A DNA stretch of 64,000 nucleotides, taken from the NCBI GenBank assembly GCA_964525165.1, contig CAZGGG010000001.1, forward strand, positions 1-64,000. The letters are read 5' to 3'. This DNA comes from JAWLFI01 sp964525165. Lineage in GTDB: Bacteria > Bacteroidota > Bacteroidia > Chitinophagales > Saprospiraceae. The translations under genes were made by a program, and so were the position numbers. Below, piece after piece: positions 42,785 through 52,745 of this stretch. Position 1 is the first letter of the stretch; each line of letters opens with the position of its first letter. The notes beneath the pieces were generated by a model that was not told the DNA's origin, did not search any database, and saw only the letters and a list, made by a program, of their open reading frames with translations.

Positions 42785-43998
42785 AATTCTTTTATTTTAA
42801 AGGAAAGGCCAGCATTCTTATCTAAGCGTTTCCACAGTGCTTCGCCCATTGCAGTGGCAGGAGTCAAGATTCCATAATTTGAAGGGAGTGGATCCAAAGA
42901 CAAACAGACCGCAGCCTCACCCAACATTTTTGAGGTCGAACCATAACCCGGGTCTTTATCGCCTTTAATTCTCGCAGCTAAGACATCGCCACTTTCATTG
43001 CTTGCTTTGTAGTCAAACACCCAAAAACCGTTTTCCCGCTCTTCTTTGGAGGGTCCTTCGCCGGGTGAAGGTGCCCATTTTTGGATCATCCGATCGATAA
43101 AAGAACCTGGTTTAGCGCTCATTATGATCCCTAGAGGTAAAGTCATCATCCATGCTTTCAACCAACTACTCATACCTTTCCCCATTAAACTGAATTCCCT
43201 GTAGATAAAATTTTTACCGTAAGGGAAATTCGATAGTGCATGAGATCGACGGACAATGCGGGTATTAATGGTAGACATGATAAATGGGGCCACCCATGAG
43301 TTGAAGGACGCACTCCATTGGACGGTTCTAAGGTCCTTTTCCTCCGAAAGGCCTTTTTGATTACTGGGATCTAATCCATGTGGGTCCAGTAAAACCCTTT
43401 TCATTGCTTTATCCTCGGAAGCTGTTTTCATCACTTCCCCTAGGCTGGCAAAGGTGCCTCCACTAAAACCTCCTTTCATAGCTTTCACGCCGGTCTCTAC
43501 CTGAGTGGCATAGAAACCATGCTTTTCCTTGAATTCACCCTGAAGTTTCCACACCCCCATATCCGATGGGATACTATCAAATCCGCAAGAATGCACAATT
43601 TTGACTTCTGCCACTTTGGCTTTGTCATGAAACTGATCCATTATTTTGCGCATCCAAGTCACCTCACCGGACAAATCGCAATAATCTGTTTGATTCGCTA
43701 TACAAGCTGCCACAAGATTCGTCCCATACTTTGAATAAGGACCAATGGTTGTGCAGATCGTTTTAGCCTTTCGGCAAAGGTGATTCAGGCTTTCTTTATC
43801 ATTGGAGTCAGCGATTTCCATGGGGAGTTGCCCATTGGTGACCTTTTTGTTAATCACGTCTAGTTTTGTTTTATTCCTGGCTGCAATAGCCCAACGTAAA
43901 GAATAATTAAGACCATACTTCTTCCATAAGTATTCTACCACCAGACGCCCTGTAAAGCCGGTTGCTCCAAAAATGATAAGATCATACTGTTTGTCCAT
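42781..43998 (-). CDS. trans-acting enoyl reductase / saccharopine dehydrogenase-like protein
   Basis: A 405-residue NAD(P)-binding oxidoreductase. The N-terminus YDLIIFGATGFTGRLVVEYL is the Rossmann glycine motif of the saccharopine dehydrogenase superfamily, and the DLSGEVTWMRKIMDQFH and VHSCGFDSIPSDMGVW motifs mark the trans-acting enoyl reductase group (the mycobacterial partner of lipid synthases). No polyketide synthase is nearby, so the actual reaction is unclear. It begins 5 bp from the VOC gene stop and overlaps the lipocalin gene by 4 bp. Confidence 0.9.
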   Translation of the reverse strand: MDKQYDLIIFGATGFTGRLVVEYLWKKYGLNYSLRWAIAARNKTKLDVINKKVTNGQLPMEIADSNDKESLNHLCRKAKTICTTIGPYSKYGTNLVAACIANQTDYCDLSGEVTWMRKIMDQFHDKAKVAEVKIVHSCGFDSIPSDMGVWKLQGEFKEKHGFYATQVETGVKAMKGGFSGGTFASLGEVMKTASEDKAMKRVLLDPHGLDPSNQKGLSEEKDLRTVQWSASFNSWVAPFIMSTINTRIVRRSHALSNFPYGKNFIYREFSLMGKGMSSWLKAWMMTLPLGIIMSAKPGSFIDRMIQKWAPSPGEGPSKEERENGFWVFDYKASNESGDVLAARIKGDKDPGYGSTSKMLGEAAVCLSLDPLPSNYGILTPATAMGEALWKRLDKNAGLSFKIKEL

Positions 43999-44003
43999 AT
44001 AAT

Positions 44004-44375
44004 TTATCGGTGTTGGTCAATGAGTATTGGATTACCATCCGGATCCACTAGAACAATCGAAGCCGGACCTTCGGATTTTGGATCTGCTTTTCGATCTAGG
44101 GATACGCCCTTTTCCTCTAAATGTGATTGAATGATCCGAACATCCTCAAAATCCTCTAATTCTTGAGCATTCTGATCCCAGCCCGGATTAAAGGTGAGTA
44201 TGTTATCCTGAAACATACCTTCAAATAAGCCAATATTTGTGTTTTCATTCTTTATGATCACATAGTGTTGCTTCGGATCCCCGGCAAAAATCGAAAACCC
44301 CAATTTTTCATAGAAGGCTATAGATTTTGAAAGATCTTTGACGGCAAGACTGATGGAGAAGGCACCTAAGTTCAT
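44004..44375 (-). CDS. VOC family (glyoxalase-like) protein
   Basis: A 123-residue single vicinal-oxygen-chelate domain. It begins AFSISLAVKDLSKSIAFYEKLGF and ends GPASIVLVDPDGNPILIDQ, with a late acidic and histidine pair. It may be an enzyme such as a lyase or a binding protein. It is followed 5 bp later by the reductase gene. Confidence 0.9.
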   Translation of the reverse strand: MNLGAFSISLAVKDLSKSIAFYEKLGFSIFAGDPKQHYVIIKNENTNIGLFEGMFQDNILTFNPGWDQNAQELEDFEDVRIIQSHLEEKGVSLDRKADPKSEGPASIVLVDPDGNPILIDQHR

Positions 44376-44464
44376 TTTCCTTTTAAGGTAAGGAAATTTA
44401 GCGGGTAACTCACTCTCGAAAGCCTGTAAATTATATTCTGATGCTCATTCAGATGATTGAAAAA

Positions 44465-45283
44465 TCAATGATCCGGCACCCTATCCTGTTCCATAAAAAG
44501 TACTTCTTTGATTTTCTCCTGCACACCATCACAAACCAGCCAATTCACATGCTTGGCAACAGAACAGCCTAAATCCTCAGGATCAAAAAATTGAACACGC
44601 TCATTTCTGATATCATTCGGGCCGAGCACATCCTCACTATTGATTAAGGAAGAGGCCATGAGTAATAAATCATCATTTGAAGTGAAAACGGTAGTTCGGT
44701 TTACTCTATTTACAATAGTATCCAAATCCAACTCAAAATCTGATCTTAAGATATCCGGTGCAATCATGACACAAGATTGAATAGATCGATGCTTAAGATG
44801 ATAAAGGGTATGACGCGTAAGTTCAGCTCCCATGGAATGAGCCAGAATGGAGAGTTGATGGTCGACGGGAAACAAATCTAGAATCTTTGCCAATTTCTTA
44901 CCTTTTTTTCGGGCTGTTACTCTTTGCGCGCTATAAATTGGATTCAAAGTACCCCAATCGATCATGATTAAAAGTTGATCCTCTTGAAAGTGCTTCATGA
45001 TCACTTCTTCTGCCACTTCAGAATAGCCGGGCGCATTTCCAAAAAGAGAATGAATATAAAAGATGGAAGCCTGATGTTGTTCCCAAAATGGTTTCATGAC
45101 ATCCTGGAATCCTGCTGTATCGATTGGTTCATACCGTGAGTGGAAGGTTTTATAGCCTGATTCAGTAGTATAAATGACCTCAAAGTGATTTCCTTTCAAT
45201 AGAAATCTAAGTTCTGAACCTAATAAATGCTCTTGAAGAAAAAAGCTAAAGCCAAAAAGTAGGAATAGTCTTAAGTGCCACAT
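44465..45283 (-). CDS. exported alpha/beta-hydrolase family protein
   Basis: A 272-residue protein with an N-terminal signal (MWHLRLFLLFGFSFFLQEHLLGS). It has the nucleophile elbow LSILAHSMGAELTR and the flanking strand FYIHSLFGNAPG, as in DUF900-type hydrolases. Catalytic acid and final histidine are plausible in VFTSNDDLL and AKHVNWLV, but I cannot fix them. Substrate unknown. A shared transcript with the VOC gene downstream is possible. Confidence 0.72.
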   Translation of the reverse strand: MWHLRLFLLFGFSFFLQEHLLGSELRFLLKGNHFEVIYTTESGYKTFHSRYEPIDTAGFQDVMKPFWEQHQASIFYIHSLFGNAPGYSEVAEEVIMKHFQEDQLLIMIDWGTLNPIYSAQRVTARKKGKKLAKILDLFPVDHQLSILAHSMGAELTRHTLYHLKHRSIQSCVMIAPDILRSDFELDLDTIVNRVNRTTVFTSNDDLLLMASSLINSEDVLGPNDIRNERVQFFDPEDLGCSVAKHVNWLVCDGVQEKIKEVLFMEQDRVPDH

Positions 45284-45356
45284 TTACATAAACTTATAAT
45301 GAATAAATAGTGAATATATAAGGTACAATTTTTTTAGAGTAAGGTTAATAGAACAT

Positions 45357-45423
45357 TTATAGTTTTAGCCCCAGTTTCACTTTATGCTCATATTAAGCCA
45401 ATTTTATCAACAGTCTCCGGCAT
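45357..45423 (-). pseudogene. 3'-end remnant of a gene, copy A
   Basis: On the minus strand this encodes PETVDKIGLI then, one base shifted, YEHKVKLGLKL followed by a stop at 45357-45359. It is homologous to the remnant at 48158-48274 (PEPIYENGLLCEHKVELVMKL then stop). No intact upstream part exists here, so it is a decayed gene end. The parent family is not identified. Confidence 0.55.
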
Positions 45424-45445
45424 TTTAGAAGTTTATGAAAAGCCC

Positions 45446-46885
45446 CTATTGTTTAATCAGCTTTTTCGTTCCGATAATTCCTTTCTCACTCAATAAACTT
45501 ATGTAATATTGGCCTGAAGGTAAATGTCCAATATGTATTTGCTCTTCAAGCTGATCTGGTTTGAAAGGATAGCTCGCCAGCAATTGACCTTTCAGATTCA
45601 TTATCCGGATCTCTTCTACTTCTTTCTTACTTTCTAAAGATTCTAACTTTATTCGAAAAACATCATGTACTGGATTCGGATAAAGCATGAAACTCTCTTG
45701 CTGGTATGAAATAGGTGATGTACTATTTACAAAAGTCCCATCCGGTGATATCTCGATCAAAATTGGATATATTGTCCAATTCTCATTTCTTACACGTTTT
45801 CTACCATAAGCAATCACATTGCCATTATTTGCTTTGTAAAGCCCCATCAATGCAATACTAGATCCTTCTTCAAAAATCACAATCAACCAATTCGTATCTA
45901 AATTTTCATCATAGGAGCATATATAGCTTCCAAATTCTCCTTCAGGCTCTAAATACCCATAATATTCTCCAATGTTCCCAGCCATTAACAAAGATTGAGA
46001 GTCTACTTCACAAAATGGTTCTGACCAGGCAGGAAAGTTTATCATCGTATCGATACCGGTAGTCCAATGGTCAATAAGTTGTAGATTCGTATCCAAAACG
46101 TAAGTCTCAATGGTTGAGTCAAAACTACTAAATGGAGAATAATAAGTGTTAGAGATTATTTTATCATGCCAAAAATGTAAATGTCCACCTTGACTAAATC
46201 GATAACCTCTCATGTTAAATCCAGTTAACAGAGCATAAGAACTATTAAATTTGAAAACACCTTGTTTACTAGATATATACCTACTATTTCGATAAACAAC
46301 TAAATCTTCCAGTCGATTAATATGATTTGTAAAGTATTCCGAAGTGTCAAATCGAATATTATAAAGGGAATCTATTTCAAAAGATAGATTGAAAAGGGAA
46401 TCTGACGTCGGGGAGAAAGAAATGAGGCCTTCAACACTATTTTTTTTCTCACTTGTCCTAACAACCCATACATCATCAATAGGGGTTTGAGGCCTGAACT
46501 TTTTATATTCTGGAAAACGAAAGTGCCCCAATGTATCTAAAAGAATTTCATTATTTGACTCTAAAAGTTTTATCAGAGTAAGCATACCATTCCTATCCTC
46601 AATACTTAAAATATATTGTTCGTTTCGAAAGTCAAAGTAAATTGGTGAACTTTCATAGATTTCACCAATCCTAATCTCAGATTTTACTTCTAAGGTCTTA
46701 GGATTTATTTGGAGACAGTCGACTCTTTGTCCATCACTAGAAGAAACAAAATAAGACATGCTTCCTTCTGTCATTGTTGAAAATATATTACCACGAATGT
46801 TGAAAGTATTTACAATCGATGACTGGCTAAATAATGTAATTCCGCCAGTCATCAAGAGTAAAATATAAATCTTAATAATTTTCAT
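45446..46885 (-). CDS. T9SS type A sorting-domain secreted protein
   Basis: A 479-residue secreted protein. The signal is MKIIKIYILLLMTGGITLFSQ; residues about 30-390 form a beta-rich region with repeated short strands, perhaps a propeller (YFVSSSDGQRVDCLQINPKT, VIAYGRKRVRNENWTI); the C-terminus has FMLYPNPVHDVFRIKLES and ends LPSGQYYISLLSEKGIIGTKKL, the type A sorting domain. No catalytic motif is seen. It lies in an AT-rich patch next to the broken lipoprotein gene 13 bp upstream and the remnant at 45357-45423. Confidence 0.85.
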   Translation of the reverse strand: MKIIKIYILLLMTGGITLFSQSSIVNTFNIRGNIFSTMTEGSMSYFVSSSDGQRVDCLQINPKTLEVKSEIRIGEIYESSPIYFDFRNEQYILSIEDRNGMLTLIKLLESNNEILLDTLGHFRFPEYKKFRPQTPIDDVWVVRTSEKKNSVEGLISFSPTSDSLFNLSFEIDSLYNIRFDTSEYFTNHINRLEDLVVYRNSRYISSKQGVFKFNSSYALLTGFNMRGYRFSQGGHLHFWHDKIISNTYYSPFSSFDSTIETYVLDTNLQLIDHWTTGIDTMINFPAWSEPFCEVDSQSLLMAGNIGEYYGYLEPEGEFGSYICSYDENLDTNWLIVIFEEGSSIALMGLYKANNGNVIAYGRKRVRNENWTIYPILIEISPDGTFVNSTSPISYQQESFMLYPNPVHDVFRIKLESLESKKEVEEIRIMNLKGQLLASYPFKPDQLEEQIHIGHLPSGQYYISLLSEKGIIGTKKLIKQ

Positions 46886-46898
46886 TTAGCTAATCACT

Positions 46899-48031
46899 TT
46901 ATGAACCTAAGTCAGTAAAGACAGGAAGAGGTATTGCTTCTTCTATTCCATCTGCTGATGCAATAGAAATTTTATTACCGATAAGCCCTACTGTTACCTG
47001 ATATAAACGTGAAACATTAAAACTTGGAAGCAATTTTTCTTCTTGCGACCATCCCGTTTCAAATCGAATTAAATCTTCGTCACTATTCATCTCTGACTCG
47101 AATCCACCAACCATTGCTTCATAATGATAGTTCATCTCTGTGTAATCTACACAACGATCCTGGAATTGATTTCCCATATCTAACCACCATGTCCAAAAGT
47201 CTAAATAATAGTCACCTATCGTATTGTCATTGGGGTTTGAAATTGCAAGGTCATATAAAATTACATTAGGGTCTAATAATAAGGGATCGGTTGGCATTTC
47301 AACAGGATCAAATGGGTCTTCATCATATACACTCATTCTTATTGATCTGTCATATGTATAATAATAAGCGATTTTTCCATTCACAACATTATCCGTCACT
47401 TCATTACGGTTGATATCTCTTCTCCATTGATCTAGCGCGTCTTCTAACGGATCTTGCAAGCCGATACAATAGCCTTCATTTAAGTTAAAGTACCAATCAT
47501 CATGATTATCATATGGATACAGGCTTGCCACTGATCCTAAGGGGTAACACCGAGGACTGTATGTACTATCATTTCATCAATAAAACCATTTTTCTCAAAC
47601 AGTTTCACATCTATTAAGAGTAACTCTACTGTATCTGCTTCATTTGAGTAATAAAATGCTGAAGCTGACCTGGTTGCCAAATCTAATAACTTTGATTGAC
47701 CACTATTGTCACCTAAGACCGGAGTATCTATGCTTATTGTATCTGTATTATACCTAGCCAGTTCATATTCACTTGGTCTGCAATAGCTTAGGTTTAATGC
47801 ATGATCAATAACTTCTTCAGTGTCCATCACACTTAATGTGTCTCCACCTTCTCGAAGTGCCACATCACTGTCTAATGAATTTAGAAGCAATACTGCACGT
47901 TCTTGTGGACTGAATGAGTCTTCTGCAAGGGTTTCATTCACATCTGCAATGGCGGTCTGATCCGTACAGGAACTGAATAGTAACACGAGTGCAAATGCTA
48001 AGAATGAGCAAATTAATTTGATCTTCTTGAT
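46899..48031 (-). pseudogene. lipoprotein gene with lost ATG and internal frameshift
   Basis: Two adjoining reading frames, 47537-47986 and 46899-47531, read as one protein if a C run at 47541-47544 (minus-strand CCCC) had one more base: VLGVTP then LGSVASLYPYDNHDDWYFN. The signal peptide KKIKLICSFLAFALVLLFSSC, with its lipobox, is encoded before the GTG at 47986, but no ATG, GTG or TTG starts it: the codon at the expected first position (48029-48031) is ATC. ATC is a rare permitted start; otherwise the start is lost. The product is not a family I recognise (DUF-like, acidic, with YYLDFWTWWLDMGNQF). Damage could be real decay or sequencing error. Confidence 0.7.
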
Positions 48032-48157
48032 TAAAGGATTAAAAAATTAAAGGATTAAATAAAATTATAAAATAAATTCTATTTATCCAAAAAGGAGTCT
48101 GAAATAAAGACTATATGCTGCACCCTCTCTAAAGGTAAGAATTGTACGTTAATCCAT

Positions 48158-48274
48158 TTACAGTTTCATCACCAGCTCTACTTTATGTTCACACAATAAA
48201 CCATTTTCATAGATAGGCTCAGGGTATTCTTGAGGGAAAACCCCATGCACTAGATTTTGTATTTGAATCGGAAT
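48158..48274 (-). pseudogene. 3'-end remnant of a gene, copy B
   Basis: A minus-strand open stretch of about 38 codons preceded by a stop and without a start, encoding IPIQIQNLVHGVF, then PEPIYENGLLCEHKVELVMKL and a stop at 48158-48160. It is homologous to the remnant at 45357-45423 in both protein and DNA. It accounts for most of the 333-bp gap between the lipoprotein pseudogene and the serine hydrolase; the rest of the gap shows nothing I can name. Confidence 0.6.
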
Positions 48275-48364
48275 TTATTGTGCCTTGCGAATACGCCTTA
48301 CATTTATTTTTGAATGACAATAAGTATTAGAATATTTCATCGATAGGGTAATATTTCTTCAGAG

Positions 48365-49789
48365 CTAGTTCAACTGAGCATAGCATCTCTCTATGGCTTG
48401 ATCTACTAATGGATGTTTAGGATAGAGCGATGATGCTTTTTGATAATGTATGATCGCTTGATCATAATCTTTTATCGCTTCAAGATTTTGTCCTCTTATG
48501 AATTGAGCTTCCCAATCATTTGGAATACTTTCCACAAGTATTTGGCTCAGAGGTCCGCTCGTTTTGTATTTCTTCCTTCCGAAATACAAACGCTCTAACC
48601 AATATATACCCAGGACATCTTCTTGCATTCCTTCTGTCGCACGTGCTTCATAGCGTTTTTGAATATCTACTTCTGCTTGATTGTGAATGTCCTTAGCCAA
48701 TTCCATGGCCGCGGTGGGCTCCGGATGTAGTAGAGAAATATTCGAATCGAGAATCACTAAGCCTAGGTCATCCACCAAAGTCATTGCATTAGATAAGACG
48801 ACAACCGCTGTTTGGCTTTGTAAGTCAAAAGCTAGAAAGGATGTAAATCCACCTGTTCCACCATTGTGTAGCAAAAAGGATTTGTCCTCATCCGGTTGAA
48901 ATAAAAACCAACCTTGGACATGAGATAAATGTCCTGCTTCGACATTAAGATAAGGGATGCCTGTTGGAACCGCATTTTCTAAGTCTTCCCCTGAAAAGAT
49001 AGGACTGCATTTCCTTTGAAACTCCATATAAGAAAGTAGATCTTGAGTGCAGGTGATCAATCCTCCTGCAAAACGGCTTGGGCCTGAAAACTCCCAATGG
49101 TCAAATGGAATATCGAGATGATGTGGGCTCAGTTCCATTTTATGCTCTAAGTCTTTATGGGAAAGGAGGGTGCGTTTCATCCCCGCTTCCGATAGGAGAT
49201 CGGACATTAATTCTTCGCAAGATTGATGGCTTACTTTAGAAACCGCTTGCCCTAAAGTTGCAAATCCAAAATTTGAATAAGCCCAGTTGCTAGAGGTGTC
49301 TAAATTTAATTCTTCCAACTCTTGTTCCCATTTCTCTGTAGAATAATCTTGAAAAGGATTGGCCCAATTATCGGGATCGAAAGAAATAGACAGTCGCGGA
49401 AATCCGGAAGTGTGGTTCACGAGTTCTTCCCAAGATGTTCCGGCGACACTAGCGTGGAGGTTTTTTCCCGGCCATATTTGACCCAAAGTTTGATGTTTTG
49501 AGTCGAGCTTTTCCTGTGCTAAATATGCTGTAAACGTTTTGGTCAGAGAACCGATCTCAAATAAGCTCTTTTCAGAAAGTTCTGTGGTATCTTCTGGATC
49601 TTGAAAATGAAAGTATCTTTTTGATCCGTCTGAATTTAAAATACCAATCGAAATACATTCATTCAGTCCTTCTGAAATTCTTCTTTCTATTTCTTGAGTT
49701 ACCGTTGTGGGTAAGCTAAAGTCGCGTTGCTCCTTATGCGTACAGGAAGCAAAAACGATCAAAAGAAGACTTAAAAATCTTAGATCCAT
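48365..49789 (-). CDS. beta-lactamase-fold serine hydrolase lipoprotein with TPR tail
   Basis: A 474-residue lipoprotein (lipobox FASC near residue 16). The class C beta-lactamase-like domain (about 30-345) has the nucleophile motif SLTKTFTAYL, the YSN element AYSNFGFATLG and the HxG-type LHNGGTGGF. The C-terminal about 110 residues (about 365-474) form TPR-like helices (IYWLERLYFGRKKYK, DYDQAIIHYQKASSLYPKHP), a fusion sometimes seen in Bacteroidota serine hydrolases. The substrate (peptide or ester) is unknown. Confidence 0.9.
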   Translation of the reverse strand: MDLRFLSLLLIVFASCTHKEQRDFSLPTTVTQEIERRISEGLNECISIGILNSDGSKRYFHFQDPEDTTELSEKSLFEIGSLTKTFTAYLAQEKLDSKHQTLGQIWPGKNLHASVAGTSWEELVNHTSGFPRLSISFDPDNWANPFQDYSTEKWEQELEELNLDTSSNWAYSNFGFATLGQAVSKVSHQSCEELMSDLLSEAGMKRTLLSHKDLEHKMELSPHHLDIPFDHWEFSGPSRFAGGLITCTQDLLSYMEFQRKCSPIFSGEDLENAVPTGIPYLNVEAGHLSHVQGWFLFQPDEDKSFLLHNGGTGGFTSFLAFDLQSQTAVVVLSNAMTLVDDLGLVILDSNISLLHPEPTAAMELAKDIHNQAEVDIQKRYEARATEGMQEDVLGIYWLERLYFGRKKYKTSGPLSQILVESIPNDWEAQFIRGQNLEAIKDYDQAIIHYQKASSLYPKHPLVDQAIERCYAQLN

Positions 49790-49925
49790 AATATTGTATT
49801 CGGATGGGAAAGATAGCTAAGAGAGTCTTCATGATTCATAAAAATTCCAGTTTGTATTAATGAGTCTTCTCCTGTAGTAAACAGAATCTCATTTAAGTTT
49901 GAGGATTATCCCTATTTTTCCGAAT

Positions 49926-52736
49926 ATGAAACGATCTAACTGGTTTCGTCTCCTATTTTGGGGGATTGTCCTCTCAATCCTATTTTCCTTGTGTTCTTGT
50001 GAAAGGTCTTCTGTTCTTGATTATGTCGACCCTATGATTGGTACTGGCGGACATGGACACACTTTTCCCGGTGCTACCGTTCCTTTTGGAATGGTGCAGT
50101 TAAGCCCGGACACCCGATTGACCGGTTGGGACGGTTGTTCCGGCTATCACAATTCTGATTCGGTCATCTATGGCTTTAGCCATACGCATTTGAGCGGAAC
50201 GGGAGTATCGGATTATGGAGATATACTGCTGATGCCCTTTTGTGGTCAAAACACTTTTTCAAATGGCTCGGGCGGTGAAGATGGCTATGCTTCTTTTTTC
50301 CGAAAGGAGAGCGAAAAGGCTCAAGCCGGTTACTATGAGGTGCTTTTGGAGAAGGATCGCATTTTGACACAACTGAGCAGTTCAAAAAGGGTGGGGTTCC
50401 ATCGTTATACATTCCTTGAAAAAAAGAATCGCAAACTCATCCTTGACTTGCAGCATCGGGATGAGTTAAGCGATCATTTAATTGAATATGTGGATGCCAG
50501 ACAATTGGCCGGTTATCGACATAGTCGGGCATGGGCTGAACAGCAAATGTTGTTTTACCATATGGCCTTTAGTGACCCTTTAGATTCGATGCTGTTTAAT
50601 ACTGACAGCAGTAAGGTCATACTCTTTTTTGGAGAGGGGGATGAACTAAAAGTCAAGGTCGCATTATCTGCCGCAGATCAATCCGGCGCCTTAAAAAATT
50701 TAGAGCAAGAAATTCCGCATTGGGATTTCGAGCGCGTACAATCAGAGGCCAAAGCTTCTTGGACCGCACAACTATCCAAAATCCAAGTGAAAGGAGGTAG
50801 TCAGGAACAAAAAGTAATTTTTTATACTGCTCTCTATCATACAATGATCGCTCCCAATCTTTACCAGGATGTGGATGGCCGATATCGAGCTACTGACCTG
50901 GAGATATACCAAAGTCAGAATCATACGCATTATTCCGTTTTTTCACTTTGGGATACTTATAGGGCTACCCATCCCTTGTATACCTTGATTGAACAAGAAC
51001 GAACAAAAGATTTTATTCAAACCTTTCTGAAGCAATATGAAGAAGGAGGGCGCCTACCCATGTGGGAATTGTCTGCGAATTACACCGGTTGTATGATTGG
51101 ATATCATGCGGTTCCGGTCATTGCAGATGCTTTTCTGAAAGGGATAGATGGTTTTGATACAGATCTAGCTATGGAGGCGATGGTTCATTCTGCTCGTCAG
51201 AACCGATTAGGTATTTCTGAATTTGCTGAACGTGGATTTATTGCCTCAGAAAACGAATCAGAAAGTGTGTCCAAAACTTTAGAGTATGCTTATGATGATT
51301 GGTGTATTGCTCGTATGGCTGAGTCTCTAGGGCAGTCGGAATTAAGTCAGGAATTCGATCTTCGCGCTCTTCAGTATCAAAATGTATTCGATGCCGCCAC
51401 AGGCTGTATGCGCGCCCGACAAAATAATAGCTGGTGGTCTCCTTTTGACCCCACAGAGGTCAATTTTAACTACACTGAAGCCAATGCATGGCAGTATAGT
51501 TTTTATATGCCTCATGATGTAGAAGGCTGGACACAACTAATGGGAGGGGAGAAGCAAGCCATAGAGCAATTGGATCATTTATTCCTAGCTGCCTCCGAGA
51601 CCAAAGGTAGAGAACAGGCAGATATTACCGGATTAATCGGTCAGTATGCGCATGGTAATGAGCCGAGTCATCATATTCCGTATTTATACAGTTATTTAGG
51701 AGCTCCCCATAAAACCCAGGAAAGAGTGCGTCAGATCATGGCAGAAATGTATGCACATGCGCCGGACGGTCTTTCAGGTAATGAGGATTGTGGACAAATG
51801 TCGGCCTGGTACGTATTAAGTGCCATGGGATTCTACTCTGTTTGTCCCGGTAGTACACAATACGTTTTGGGAAGTCCTATTTTTGATGAAATCATCTTTC
51901 ATCTTGAAAATGGCCAAACCTTTACGATCCAAGTAGAGAACAATAGTCACCAAAACATGTATATCCAGAATGCAAGCTTGAATGATCAGCCTTACGGCAA
52001 AGGGTATATCGACCACCGGGATATCATGAATGGAGGAACCTTGCGCATTGAAATGGGGCCGAAGCCCTCAACCTATGCTTCAGAAAAAATCAATCGGCCT
52101 GCTTGTGCAGATTCCGGGGCCACCATTTATTATAGCTTTTCAGAGCAAGACACCATTGGGGAAGCCTATGTGAAACCCTTTACACTGAGGCAGTCCACTT
52201 CTCTTTATACATGGGCCGCCAAAGGTAAAACAAGAAGTAAAGTCGGAATAAGTCAACATTTTCAAAGATCTGCCAAGCGAGGTATCGACCTGAATACCCA
52301 ATATGCCCCTCAGTATAGCGGAGGAGGAAATGAAGCTTTGATAGACCAGCTAAAAGGAGGAGAAGACTTTCGTACTGGTCTTTGGCAAGGATACCAGGGC
52401 GTGGACCTGAAGGCAACGATTGATTTGGGAGAGGTAGAAAGGTTGAATCAAATAGGCCTGAATTGTTTACAAGATCAAAATTCATGGATTTTTATGCCGG
52501 AATCGATAAGTTTTTTGGGCTCTCTCGATGGGCAAGAATTTCAGTTGATCAAAGAAGTCCAACACTCCATTTCCCCATTAGCGGAAGGAGTCATTGTAGA
52601 AACTTTTTCCGCAGATGTCCATCAAGAGTGGAGATATATTCGGGTCATCGCAAAGAACAGAGGCGAGTGTCCTCCGCAGCACAAAGGCGCAGGTCATAAG
52701 GCATGGATTTTTGCGGATGAAATCATGATTCAATAA
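49926..52736 (+). CDS. GH92 alpha-mannosidase with C-terminal sugar-binding domains
   Basis: A lipoprotein of 936 residues. The ATG at 49926 gives a signal ending in lipobox LCSC; a TTG at 49899 is less likely. The GH92 domain starts DYVDPMIGTGGHGHTFPGA and has SGYHNSDSVIYGFSHTHLSG, GNEPSHHIPYLY and GNEDCGQMSAWY, matching calcium-dependent exo-alpha-mannosidases. After about residue 715 come a chitobiase-like beta domain (YVKPFTLRQST) and a discoidin-type F5/8 domain with VDLKATIDLGEVERLNQIGL and the final HKAWIFADEIMI. It lies 9 bp upstream of an MFS sugar permease, suggesting mannose scavenging. Confidence 0.94.
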   Translation: MKRSNWFRLLFWGIVLSILFSLCSCERSSVLDYVDPMIGTGGHGHTFPGATVPFGMVQLSPDTRLTGWDGCSGYHNSDSVIYGFSHTHLSGTGVSDYGDILLMPFCGQNTFSNGSGGEDGYASFFRKESEKAQAGYYEVLLEKDRILTQLSSSKRVGFHRYTFLEKKNRKLILDLQHRDELSDHLIEYVDARQLAGYRHSRAWAEQQMLFYHMAFSDPLDSMLFNTDSSKVILFFGEGDELKVKVALSAADQSGALKNLEQEIPHWDFERVQSEAKASWTAQLSKIQVKGGSQEQKVIFYTALYHTMIAPNLYQDVDGRYRATDLEIYQSQNHTHYSVFSLWDTYRATHPLYTLIEQERTKDFIQTFLKQYEEGGRLPMWELSANYTGCMIGYHAVPVIADAFLKGIDGFDTDLAMEAMVHSARQNRLGISEFAERGFIASENESESVSKTLEYAYDDWCIARMAESLGQSELSQEFDLRALQYQNVFDAATGCMRARQNNSWWSPFDPTEVNFNYTEANAWQYSFYMPHDVEGWTQLMGGEKQAIEQLDHLFLAASETKGREQADITGLIGQYAHGNEPSHHIPYLYSYLGAPHKTQERVRQIMAEMYAHAPDGLSGNEDCGQMSAWYVLSAMGFYSVCPGSTQYVLGSPIFDEIIFHLENGQTFTIQVENNSHQNMYIQNASLNDQPYGKGYIDHRDIMNGGTLRIEMGPKPSTYASEKINRPACADSGATIYYSFSEQDTIGEAYVKPFTLRQSTSLYTWAAKGKTRSKVGISQHFQRSAKRGIDLNTQYAPQYSGGGNEALIDQLKGGEDFRTGLWQGYQGVDLKATIDLGEVERLNQIGLNCLQDQNSWIFMPESISFLGSLDGQEFQLIKEVQHSISPLAEGVIVETFSADVHQEWRYIRVIAKNRGECPPQHKGAGHKAWIFADEIMIQ

Positions 52737-52745
52737 TGTAGCGAT

